Positions 46,482 to 53,779 of a DNA stretch of 64,000 nucleotides are shown here, piece after piece. This DNA comes from Streptomyces sp. Tue 6430 (GTDB lineage: Bacteria > Actinomycetota > Actinomycetes > Streptomycetales > Streptomycetaceae). The DNA is taken from positions 5,022,001 through 5,086,000 of the forward strand of contig JAKGSH010000010.1 of NCBI GenBank assembly GCA_021568835.1, in the 5' to 3' direction. The stretch's first letter is position 1, and the number at the start of each line of letters is the position of its first letter. Below the pieces are notes generated by a model, which did not search any database, had not been told where the DNA came from, and saw only the letters and a list, made by a program, of their open reading frames with translations. The translations under genes were made by a program, and so were the position numbers.

Positions 46482-46655
46482 TCAGACGCTGGTCGCGCCG
46501 ACCTGCACACCGTGCTCGGCGGCGAGCCGGCGCAGGTCGTCGAGCTCGCCCTGCTCGACCTCCACGAGGAAGTCGTCGCCCTCGCTTCGAGCCCGCGTCA
46601 GGTCGGACTCGGTCGCCCTTATGCGCTGCAGAAGTCCTGCGGTGAATGCGTCCAT
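46482..46655 (-). CDS. Small acidic helical protein, 57 residues
   Basis: This ORF is too short for standard ORF scans. It starts at ATG 46655 with GAGGGG seven bases upstream and ends at 46482. The protein begins MDAFTAGLLQRIRATESDLT and continues RARSEGDDFLVEVEQGELDD then LRRLAAEHGVQVGATSV. It is highly charged with two probable helices and no Cys or membrane segment. Similar short Streptomyces proteins occur near cutRS. No function is known. A terminator of its own follows. It is divergent from cutR (414 bases between). Confidence 0.65.
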   Translation of the reverse strand: MDAFTAGLLQRIRATESDLTRARSEGDDFLVEVEQGELDDLRRLAAEHGVQVGATSV

Positions 46656-47069
46656 GCTGCGCCCCCTCGTCCTTGGTCGTGGGTCTGTGGCACGGGGGTG
46701 TGCCTATTGGGAAGGGGCGATCACGTCTCCAGTGGGTGCCCGGCGCTGCCCGGCCGGGCGGCGACGGTGCCGGACACCCACGCCCGCTCTGCGGAAAGCG
46801 GATCGCGGAGTGCCGCATGGTGCTGCGGCACATGCAGAGCGTGATCGCGGGGTGTAAAGCCGTCCTCCCCCGCTCCCTCCCGCAGAAACCTCAACCCGGC
46901 GAGAAAATCCGGCATTCCCGGGGCGTCACACCCGCCTCTCGTGGCCCGCACCCGCCTTACCGCCGACTTATGGCCGAAAAGGGCAGGATGGAAGCCCACA
47001 CCCACCGAACCCCCCGCCCGCGTGCGCCCACAGCGCGCTACGCGGGTGGACACAGGAAGGACAAGCGAC
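46656..47069. promoter_or_regulatory. 414-base region between the 57-residue gene and cutR, with an 8-bp inverted repeat
   Basis: No gene is visible. GTGCCGCA-TGGTGC-TGCGGCAC (46810-46831) is a perfect 8-bp inverted repeat with a 6-base centre and may be an operator or a small RNA hairpin. The part near cutR (46960-47040) is otherwise plain. No promoter could be named with confidence. Confidence 0.4.
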
Positions 47070-47723
47070 GTGCGCGTACTCGTCGTCGAGGACGAGCAGC
47101 TGCTCGCCGATGCGGTGGCCACCGGACTGCGCCGGGAGGCCATGGCCGTCGACGTCGTGTACGACGGTGCGGCCGCCCTGGAGCGCATCGGCGTCAACGA
47201 CTACGACGTGGTCGTCCTCGACCGTGACCTCCCGCTCGTGCACGGCGACGACGTCTGCCGCAAGATCGTCGAGCTGGGCATGCCCACCCGCGTGCTCATG
47301 CTCACGGCCTCCGGTGACGTCAGCGATCGCGTCGAGGGCCTGGAGATCGGCGCCGACGACTACCTTCCGAAGCCCTTCGCCTTCAGCGAGCTGATCGCAC
47401 GCGTGCGGGCCCTGGGCCGGCGCACCAGCCTGCCGCTGCCGCCCGTGCTGGAGCGTGCCGGCATCAAGCTCGACCCGAACCGCCGCGAGGTCTTCCGGGA
47501 CGGCAAGGAGGTGCAGCTCGCCCCCAAGGAGTTCGCCGTCCTGGAGGTCCTGATGCGCAGCGAGGGCGCCGTCGTCTCCGCGGAACAGCTCCTGGAGAAG
47601 GCCTGGGACGAGAACACCGATCCCTTCACCAACGTCGTGCGCGTGACCGTCATGACCTTGCGTCGCAAGCTCGGTGAACCGCCGGTGATCGTCACCGTCC
47701 CCGGCTCCGGCTACCGGATCTGA
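47070..47723 (+). CDS. cutR: Two-component response regulator CutR (OmpR family)
   Basis: The protein has 217 residues from GTG 47070 (AGGAAGGA nine bases before it). The receiver domain has RVLVVEDEQ, phospho-Asp in YDVVVLDRDLPLVHGDDV, MLTASGDVSDR and YLPKPFAFSEL. The winged HTH has LAPKEFAVLEVLMRSEGAVV and NVVRVTVMTLRRKLGEPPVI. It pairs with CutS, whose gene begins four bases later. Work in S. coelicolor and S. venezuelae links CutRS to secretion stress and to antibiotic production. The gene order (57-residue gene, cutR, cutS, DUF4193) fits the S. coelicolor locus. Confidence 0.93.
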   Translation: MRVLVVEDEQLLADAVATGLRREAMAVDVVYDGAAALERIGVNDYDVVVLDRDLPLVHGDDVCRKIVELGMPTRVLMLTASGDVSDRVEGLEIGADDYLPKPFAFSELIARVRALGRRTSLPLPPVLERAGIKLDPNRREVFRDGKEVQLAPKEFAVLEVLMRSEGAVVSAEQLLEKAWDENTDPFTNVVRVTVMTLRRKLGEPPVIVTVPGSGYRI

Positions 47724-47727
47724 TCCC

Positions 47728-48960
47728 GTGGCCACGACCCCGGCGCCTCCTCAGGCGCCCCCGAAGCCCACCTGGGACCCCAGGAGGCCGCAGGCCCCCT
47801 TCCCCTGGCTGCGCCCCACCATCCGGATACGGCTCACGCTGCTCTACGGCGGGATGTTCCTGATCGCCGGCATCCTGCTGCTGTCGATCATCTATCTGCT
47901 GGCGGCGCACGCGCTGAACGTGGGCAGCGAACTGCCCTTCAAGATCCTCATCGGGCAGGTCGCCAGCGACATCTGCAACTTTCCCAACGAGCCGACCGCC
48001 AGCGAACTCAACCGCGCGATGAACGAGTGCGTCAACCAGCAGCGCCAGCACGCTCTGGACGACCTGCTCAGCCGCTCGCTGCTGGCCCTGCTCGGACTCG
48101 CCGTGATCGCCTTCGCGTTCGGCTACGCCATGGCCGGCCGGGTGCTGGCCCCGCTCGGCCGGATCCTGCGCACCGCGCGCTCCGTGGCGGGCTCGGACCT
48201 GTCCCGCCGCATCGAGCTGGACGGGCCGGACGACGAGCTGAAGGAGCTGGCCGACACCTTCGACGACATGCTGGAGCGGCTCCAGCGGGCCTTCACCGCC
48301 CAGCAGCGTTTCGTGGGCAACGCCTCGCACGAGCTGAGAACGCCGCTGGCCATCAACCGCACGCTCCTCGAGGTCCACCTCTCCGACCCGGACGCGCCGG
48401 TGGAACTCCAGCAGCTCGGCAAGACGCTGCTGGCCACCAACGAGCGCAGCGAGCAGCTCGTGGAGGGTCTGCTGCTGCTCGCCCGCAGCGACAACCAGAT
48501 CGTCGAGCGCAAGCCGGTCGACCTCGCCGAGGTCGCCGGGCAGGCCATCGACCAGGTGCACGGCGAGGCGGAGGCGAAGGGCGTACGGATCCGCGGGAAG
48601 CGGGATTCCGCGGTCGTCCAGGGCAATGGCGTACTGCTGGAGCGGATCGCGCTTAACCTGGTGCAGAACGCCGTGCGCTACAACGTCCCCGAGGACGGCT
48701 GGGTCGAGGTGACCACCGAGGTCCTGCACGGCCAGGCGGTGCTCGTCGTGTCCAACACGGGCCCGGTGGTCCCCGCCTACGAGATCGACAATCTTTTCGA
48801 GCCCTTCCGGCGACTGCGCACGGAGCGGACGGGCAGTGACAAGGGTGTCGGGCTCGGCCTGTCGATCGCGCGTTCCGTGGCACGGGCGCACGGCGGCCAC
48901 ATCGCGGCCCAGCCGCGCGAGGGAGGAGGACTCGTGATGCGAGTCAGCCTGCCGCTGTGA
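47728..48960 (+). CDS. cutS: Sensor histidine kinase CutS
   Basis: This 410-residue kinase has two membrane helices (about residues 36-60 and 117-138), with a short outside domain of about 55 residues holding two Cys, C83 in SDICNFPNE and C101 in MNECVNQQ. These Cys have been proposed to act as a redox sensor of disulfide formation in exported proteins. A HAMP domain follows, then the phosphorylated His in FVGNASHELRTPLAIN, the N-box NLVQNAVRYNVP, and GVGLGLSIARSVARAHGG. It is partner to CutR. The start is GTG 47728; the Pro-rich N-terminus before the first helix is cytoplasmic. Confidence 0.93.
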   Translation: MATTPAPPQAPPKPTWDPRRPQAPFPWLRPTIRIRLTLLYGGMFLIAGILLLSIIYLLAAHALNVGSELPFKILIGQVASDICNFPNEPTASELNRAMNECVNQQRQHALDDLLSRSLLALLGLAVIAFAFGYAMAGRVLAPLGRILRTARSVAGSDLSRRIELDGPDDELKELADTFDDMLERLQRAFTAQQRFVGNASHELRTPLAINRTLLEVHLSDPDAPVELQQLGKTLLATNERSEQLVEGLLLLARSDNQIVERKPVDLAEVAGQAIDQVHGEAEAKGVRIRGKRDSAVVQGNGVLLERIALNLVQNAVRYNVPEDGWVEVTTEVLHGQAVLVVSNTGPVVPAYEIDNLFEPFRRLRTERTGSDKGVGLGLSIARSVARAHGGHIAAQPREGGGLVMRVSLPL

Positions 48961-49032
48961 GACGGGCCGCGACACACATGGGCTTGTTCGCTTTGCGCGG
49001 AATTTTTGAGGCCCGGATCGGGCTTTCCCGTG

Positions 49033-49046
49033 TGTGATCGATCACA
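49033..49046. promoter_or_regulatory. Perfect palindrome TGTGATCGATCACA, CRP-like, in the 394-base region before DUF4193
   Basis: TGTGATCGATCACA is a 14-bp perfect palindrome and contains GTG-N6-CAC, the form bound by Streptomyces Crp. It lies 73 bases after cutS and 309 before the DUF4193 gene. The rest of the leader (48961-49354) contains another perfect palindrome, CCGCCTCGAGGCGG (49271-49284), but no gene with conserved content. Whether Crp binds is inferred. Confidence 0.45.
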
Positions 49047-49354
49047 AGGACGATTTTCCGGTCATCTACTCTCCGTGATCATGGATGCTGTCGGAAAGCC
49101 CGGAAACTCCGGGTTTTCGGGGGTCCTCATCACGGGAAGTACACGGTGAGGCGCCTTTGTCGTGCGGCATTCGGACCGTGTACGGTCCCGATCGCCATCC
49201 AAGCCGATCACTCGTGAGGAGTCCGGTTGGGTGTCGATTGAGTAACAGACCTTGATGTGAGGCAAAATCTCCGCCTCGAGGCGGGCACAAGTCCGGCCTC
49301 TCACGCGTTACGTGCGCTGGAGACACCGCAGATACCCAGAGGGGGAGAGGCGAA

Positions 49355-49651
49355 ATGGCAACCGATTACGACACCCCACGCAAGACCGACGACGACGTTG
49401 ACTCCGACAGCCTTGAAGAACTGAAGGCCCGGCGGAACGACAAGTCCGCCTCCGCGGTCGACGTCGACGAGTTCGAGGCCGCGGAAGGCCTCGAACTGCC
49501 TGGTGCAGACCTCTCCAACGAGGAGCTGGCTGTCCGGGTTCTGCCCAAGCAGCAGGACGAGTTCACTTGCATGAGCTGCTTCCTGGTGCACCACCGCAGC
49601 CAGCTGGCCCGCGAGAAGAACGGCCAGCCGATCTGCCGCGACTGCGACTGA
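49355..49651 (+). CDS. DUF4193 family protein
   Basis: This 98-residue acidic protein has an N-terminal half (DTPRKTDDDVDSDSLEELKA) that is charged and probably disordered. The C-terminal half carries a zinc-ribbon pair, CMSCFLVHHR and CRDCD. This is the DUF4193 pattern, found across actinobacteria (M. tuberculosis Rv2699c). It may bind nucleic acid or a protein. It lies at the head of the conserved block that leads to dut. The long leader suggests strong or regulated transcription. The function is unknown. Confidence 0.85.
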   Translation: MATDYDTPRKTDDDVDSDSLEELKARRNDKSASAVDVDEFEAAEGLELPGADLSNEELAVRVLPKQQDEFTCMSCFLVHHRSQLAREKNGQPICRDCD

Positions 49652-49664
49652 GGGCGGGTCGGCC

Positions 49665-50603
49665 GTGACTGGCTCGACCCCTCCCCGGAAGCGCCGCTTC
49701 CCCCTGTCGGGAGCGGACAAGGGGCCGTCCGACGGCCCTCACGGCGTGCGTGACGACGAGCGAGGCCCATCCGGCAAGGGAGTTTCCCCTGCGGGATCGG
49801 CCTCGCTCGATGCGACGGGCGACCGGGGCGGTCTCCCGGCGCCGGTCCACGGCGTCGCGCCCGTCGCCCGACGGCGGGCCGCGGCGATCCGGCACAAGGC
49901 GGTGGACCTGGCCAGGGAAGGCGCCCGCAGGGGCGGCAACCGCGCCAGGGCGGGCATCGCCCACCTCGCCGACCGGATCATCGACATGGCTCCGCGGATC
50001 CCCGTACGGGATCTTCGGACGCTGCGTCGGCAGTTCCCCGGACTCGGGCCGGAGCAGATCGCCGACAAGCTCGTGGCGGGCGCGGCGAAGGCCACGTCCA
50101 CCGTGGGCGCGGGCGTCGGTGCGGCGGCCATGCTGCCCGTACCGCCGGCGATGCCGGCCGAGATCGCCGCGGAGATTAGCGGCGTGGCGGCGATCGAGCT
50201 GAAGCTGATCGCCGAACTGCACGAGGTCTACGGGGTCCGCCCCGCCGGGAACCTCGTGGAGCGCAGCACCGCGTATCTGCGCTCGTGGTCGGGGGAACGC
50301 GGCGTGGACGTACTGAAGCCCACCTCGTTCAACTCGGCGCTCGGCGGCCACATGAAGCGCGAACTGCGACAGCAGATCATGAAGCGCACGGTCCGCAACC
50401 TGCCGAACCTCATGCCCTTCCTGGTGGGTGCCGCCGTGGGCGCGCTCATGAACCGCCGGGACACCAGGAAACTCGCCGTCAAGGTCCGGACCGACCTGCG
50501 CCGGATGCAGGTGCCGTGGGACGCGCTGACCGACCTGCCGCCCCTCGAACAGCCGGAGAACCCGCTCCCGCTCGGGGAGGGACCCGGAGGAACCGGCGGC
50601 TGA
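49665..50603 (+). CDS. Conserved hypothetical protein, partly membrane-associated
   Basis: From GTG 49665 this is 312 residues, 13 bases after DUF4193. The first ~60 residues are low-complexity and basic (PPRKRRFPLSGADKGP). Next is a basic helix (RRRAAAIRHKAVDLAREGAR), then an Ala-rich, amphipathic section with AKATSTVGAGVGAAAMLPVP and PAEIAAEISGVAAIELKLIA, which may insert into membrane, and RNLPNLMPFLVGAAVGALMN near the end. It loosely resembles EcsC-like proteins, but I cannot confirm this. It is cotranscribed with DUF4193 by spacing. Confidence 0.65.
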   Translation: MTGSTPPRKRRFPLSGADKGPSDGPHGVRDDERGPSGKGVSPAGSASLDATGDRGGLPAPVHGVAPVARRRAAAIRHKAVDLAREGARRGGNRARAGIAHLADRIIDMAPRIPVRDLRTLRRQFPGLGPEQIADKLVAGAAKATSTVGAGVGAAAMLPVPPAMPAEIAAEISGVAAIELKLIAELHEVYGVRPAGNLVERSTAYLRSWSGERGVDVLKPTSFNSALGGHMKRELRQQIMKRTVRNLPNLMPFLVGAAVGALMNRRDTRKLAVKVRTDLRRMQVPWDALTDLPPLEQPENPLPLGEGPGGTGG

Positions 50604-50680
50604 GCGAGGTCTTTGCGCGACGGAGGCGAAACCTTTGCCCGCGCCGCGCTCTCGCGCTTCCGCCGGGTCCGGGCCCCTTT

Positions 50681-51144
50681 TCAGGCCGCCGGCTGCCGTG
50701 CCGCTCGCAACGCCTCGGCCAGCCGCTGCGGGTCACGGGTCGACAGGTACAGGTAGGGGGTCGGGTCGGCCGGGTCGGTGACCTCCACGCGCAGGGCGGT
50801 GGGGATGTAGGCGCGCAGCAGCAGGAACGCCCGGGTGTCCGCCTTGTACGTGCGCCAGGCCCGCGCTTCCTCCGCGTCCAGCACCTCCGCCTCACCCAGC
50901 GCCGCGACCGGGATCTTCGCCTCTCCCGCGATCAGGGAGTCGCCCACCACGCGGATGCGGAGCGAGCCGTACGAACTGGCGGCGACTGCGGCTACCGCGG
51001 TGCCGCCGACCAGGCCGCCGAGCAGTGGCAGCGTGCCGAAGGGCAGCAGGATCAGGGCGAGGGCGACGCCCACGAGGAACGAGATGGCCCACCAGGAGCG
51101 GGGGCGGTGAGGCGTTCGTCGTACGGGGTGGCGGAGAGCTGCAT
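50681..51144 (-). CDS. DUF3093 family membrane protein (frameshifted near start)
   Basis: The correct start is ATG 51144, MQLSATPYDERLTAP; one base is missing in the G5 run 51100-51104 and the rest continues in the next frame with RSWWAISFLVGVALALILLP. The joined protein has about 154 residues. Two adjacent membrane helices (FLVGVALALILLPFG and LLGGLVGGTAVAAVAAS) are followed by a PH-like cytoplasmic domain (SLRIRVVGDSLIAGEAKIPV, ARAWRTYKADTRAFLLLRAY). DUF3093 sits next to dut in M. tuberculosis too (Rv2698). Its function is unknown. Confidence 0.85.
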
Positions 51145-51183
51145 GAAACAAGCTTGGCACGGTGTCCGGACCGGGCCCGGCCC

Positions 51184-51319
51184 AGGGTGGCGGCGGGTGA
51201 CGGGGAGATGGAGGGGTCGGTGTGCGGTGCTGTCCGTCAGGGTGGTGGTGGGTGACGGGGGAGATGGAGGGGTCGGTGCGCAGCGCCGTCCGTCAGGGTA
51301 GTGGTGGGTGACGGGAGGG
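51184..51319. repeat. 2.4 tandem copies of a ~55-bp unit before the thioesterase gene
   Basis: Copy 1 is 51184-51238, copy 2 is 51239-51294, and a partial third runs from 51295. All start AGGGT and contain GGTGACGGGGGAGATGGAGG or a near copy; copies 1 and 2 agree in more than 80% of positions. They fill most of the 193 bases between divergent DUF3093 and thioesterase genes. They hold no gene. Confidence 0.75.
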
Positions 51320-51337
51320 CGGGTAAGGTCTGCGGCT

Positions 51338-51922
51338 GTGAGTGGTACTTCCGCAGCTCTTGAGCCTCCGGCCGACGCCGTGAAACCGGTCCGGCACCCC
51401 GACGCGCCCGCGCCCGGCGAGCTTCTCGGCGCGCACTACGAACAGTGTTTCGGGTGCGGCGGCGGGCAGTCGCACGGGCTGCACCTGGAGGCGCGGGCCG
51501 GTGAGGGAGTGACCGTCACCGCGGAGTTCACCGTGCAGCCCGCTCATCAGGGGGCGCCGGGTCTGGCGCACGGCGGGGTGCTGGCCACCGCGCTCGACGA
51601 GACGCTCGGTTCGTTGAACTGGCTGCTGCGGACGATCGCCGTGACCGGACGGCTGGAGACCGACTTCGCGCGGCCCGTGCCCGTCGGTACGACGCTGTAC
51701 CTGGAGGCCGAGGTGACGGCCGTCGCCGGACGGAAGATCTACTCCACGGCCACGGGGCGCATCGGCGGCCCCGAGGGGCCTGTCGCCGTCCGCGCCGACG
51801 CGCTCTTCGTCGAGGTCCAGGTGAAGCACTTCGTCGAGCACGGCCGCCGGGAGGAGATCGACGCGGCCATGAGCGACCCGGACCAGGTCCGGCGCGGCCG
51901 CGCCTTCGAGGTGAACCCGTGA
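51338..51922 (+). CDS. PaaI-type hotdog-fold thioesterase
   Basis: This 194-residue protein has the hotdog motif with YEQCFGCGGGQSHGLHL early (HGLHL core), then the catalytic-loop pattern PGLAHGGVLATALDETLGSL and the final strand PVAVRADALFVEVQVKHF. PaaI-like thioesterases cleave acyl-CoA in aromatic or fatty acid catabolism. The start is GTG 51338. The stop overlaps the dut start (GTGA), so they are coupled. The conserved actinobacterial order here is thioesterase-dut-DUF3710. The substrate is unknown. Confidence 0.85.
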   Translation: MSGTSAALEPPADAVKPVRHPDAPAPGELLGAHYEQCFGCGGGQSHGLHLEARAGEGVTVTAEFTVQPAHQGAPGLAHGGVLATALDETLGSLNWLLRTIAVTGRLETDFARPVPVGTTLYLEAEVTAVAGRKIYSTATGRIGGPEGPVAVRADALFVEVQVKHFVEHGRREEIDAAMSDPDQVRRGRAFEVNP

Positions 51923-52469
51923 GCCGTGAACCGGTGCCCGTGCTGATCCGGCGCGTCGATCCCGGCGTACCGCTTCCGGCGTACGCGCACCCCGGTGACG
52001 CGGGGGCCGATCTGCGGACCACCGAGAGCCGTGAACTGGCGCCGGGGGAGCGGGCCGTACTGCCCACGGGGGTGTCCATCGCGCTGCCCGAGGGGTACGC
52101 GGCCTTCGTGCACCCCCGGTCCGGGCTGGCCGCCCGATGCGGCGTCGCTCTCGTGAATGCCCCGGGGACGGTTGATGCCGGGTACCGTGGGGAGATCAAG
52201 GTGATCGTGGTGAATCTCGACCCGCGCGAGTCCGTGCGGTTCGAGCGCTTCGACCGGATTGCCCAACTGGTTGTCCAGCAGGTCGAGAGGGTCCGCTTCC
52301 AGGAGGTCGCGGAACTTCCCGACTCGGCGCGGGCCGAGGGGGCTTCGGGTCCACCGGTGGCCACGCCGCCGTGGACGGCGGAAGCGGCACAGACGGTCAA
52401 GCCGCCGTGGGTGGCGCGACGGGTGGGAATCGATACGCTTCGGTCGTATCCGACCGGGAAGGACAGTGA
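51919..52469 (+). CDS. dut: dUTP diphosphatase (frameshifted; the open frame falsely continues into DUF3710)
   Basis: From GTG 51919 the protein has the five dUTPase motifs: AYAHPGDAGADLRTTES, PRSGLAARCGVALVNAPGTV, GYRGEIKVIVVNLD, RIAQLVVQQVERV and the C-terminal GFGSTGG. Motif V is only seen if one G is added in the G5 run 52338-52342: then GFGSTGGHAAVDGGS and a tail ending SVVSDREGQ with stop TGA at 52467-52469. As given, the frame misses that stop and runs on into the next gene, making a 438-residue false fusion. The trimeric enzyme cleaves dUTP to dUMP to keep uracil out of DNA. Length ~183 residues is normal. Confidence 0.9.
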
Positions 52470-52470
52470 C

Positions 52471-53235
52471 GTGTTCGGACGTCGCAAGAAGAAGGGTGCC
52501 GCCGAGGACGCGGCCGGCGAGGCCGAGCAGGTCGTCGACAGTGTCGACACTGAGGCGGACGAGGCGGAGGGCGGGCGCGAGCGCGTGAGGCTGGAGCCGG
52601 AGCCGAGGCCCGACGGTCCCTGGGACAGCTCGGAGGTGCGCGAGCCCGCCGAGGGTCGTGTGGACCTGGGCGGCCTCTTCGTACCCGGAGTCGACGGCAT
52701 GGAGTTGCGGGTGGAGGTCGCGGGCGACGCGATCGTCGCGGCGACCGTCGTCCTGCGTGACAGCGCCATCCAGCTCCAGGCCTTCGCCGCTCCCAAGCGT
52801 GAGGGCATCTGGGGCGAGGTGCGCGAGGAGATCGCCTCCGGCATCACCCAGCAGGGCGGCATCATCGACGAGGTCGAGGGCCCGCTGGGCTGGGAGCTGC
52901 GGGCGCAGGTGCCGGTGCAGCTGCCGGACGGCACGAGCGGTTTCCACGTCGTGCGGTTCGTCGGCGTGGACGGTCCCCGCTGGTTCCTGCGAGGTGTGAT
53001 CTCCGGTCAGGGTGCGGTGCAGCCGCAGGCCGCCGGCCTGCTGGAGCAGATCTTCCGGGACACGGTCGTGGTCCGCGGTGAGGGCCCGATGGCGCCCCGC
53101 GACCCGATCGTCCTGAAGCTGCCCAACGACGCCCAGATGGTTCCGGAGAGCGTCCAGCAGGAGGACGCGGGGTCCCGCTTCTCCGGGGGCATGGGCCAGT
53201 TGCAGCGGGGACCGGAGATCACCGAAGTCCGCTAG
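52471..53235 (+). CDS. DUF3710 family protein
   Basis: From GTG 52471, two bases after the dut stop, this is 254 residues. It starts with a basic motif VFGRRKKKGAAEDAAG, then a charged and disordered stretch, then a folded domain with DLGGLFVPGVDGMELRVEVA, IQLQAFAAPKREGIWGEVRE and EGPLGWELRAQVPVQLPDGT, and a Gly/Gln-rich tail. DUF3710 is restricted to actinobacteria (M. tuberculosis Rv2696c). Its function is unknown. Its place in the dut operon is conserved. A strong terminator follows. Confidence 0.9.
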   Translation: MFGRRKKKGAAEDAAGEAEQVVDSVDTEADEAEGGRERVRLEPEPRPDGPWDSSEVREPAEGRVDLGGLFVPGVDGMELRVEVAGDAIVAATVVLRDSAIQLQAFAAPKREGIWGEVREEIASGITQQGGIIDEVEGPLGWELRAQVPVQLPDGTSGFHVVRFVGVDGPRWFLRGVISGQGAVQPQAAGLLEQIFRDTVVVRGEGPMAPRDPIVLKLPNDAQMVPESVQQEDAGSRFSGGMGQLQRGPEITEVR

Positions 53236-53262
53236 CAGACGCACCGCGTCACCGGCCGTATC

Positions 53263-53300
53263 GAACAGGGCCGCATCCTTCCCGGGGTGCGGCCCTGTTC
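53263..53300 (+). terminator. Terminator of the dut-DUF3710 operon
   Basis: A perfect 13-bp stem, GAACAGGGCCGCA (53263-53275) with TGCGGCCCTGTTC (53288-53300), has a 12-base loop. It starts 27 bases after the stop. Confidence 0.85.
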
Positions 53301-53482
53301 CATGTGCGCGCACCCTCGACGGCGCATCGGTCCGTACCGGCAGGTCGGCGACGGCGCCCGGCCGTGGGAGGGCGCCCACGGCCGGCGCTCGCGAGCAGGT
53401 ACGCCGGCCTGAAGCGGGGCCCGAGCCGCGCGCGATCGTCGAGCGCCGCTCGTGCTCCGACCTCGACAACGGCTGTACGGAC

Positions 53483-53555
53483 GGTCTCCGCACGGCGCGG
53501 TGGATGGTCTCCGCAGGGCGCGATGGCCGGTCTCCGCAAGGTGTGCGGAGACCGG
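53483..53555 (+). repeat. Three GGTCTCCGCA repeats at 23-bp spacing, the last forming a hairpin, upstream of kdpD
   Basis: GGTCTCCGCA occurs at 53483, 53506 and 53529, exactly 23 bases apart, followed by its inverse TGCGGAGACC at 53544. The last copy and the inverse extend to a perfect 12-bp stem, CCGGTCTCCGCA (53527-53538) with TGCGGAGACCGG (53544-53555), loop 5. The region 53236-53779 (544 bases) has no gene; it includes the upstream terminator and, after the repeats, an ordinary stretch to kdpD. Alternative pairing of the earlier copies with the same inverse arm is possible. Confidence 0.75.
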
Positions 53556-53779
53556 GGCCGTCGGCCGTGAACCGATCGGGGGTCTCATCCGATGTAGCGG
53601 TGAGGGGAACGACGAGGGAGCGAGAGGGAGGGCGTGTGGCCGGGTCGACCTGCGGAGAGTCCACCGCGTCAGGGTTGCGTCAAAGCGATCTCGCGCCCTC
53701 CTCCTCGCCCCCTTCGTCCGTTTCGTTGGCCGTAAGGTCGACGCTGCGCACGCAGGAGACGGCGGAAGACAATGAGGCC

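Noticed and set aside
49062..49326. Minus-strand ORFs in the leader of DUF4193
   Set aside because: No conserved content, no ribosome site, and they cover a likely promoter region.
51919..53235. Bifunctional dUTPase-DUF3710 protein
   Set aside because: One missing G explains the lost motif V and stop; the second gene has its own normal start.
53483..53555. CRISPR array from the 23-bp spaced repeats
   Set aside because: Repeats are only 10 bases and spacers 13, with no cas genes; it is better seen as a leader or operator structure.
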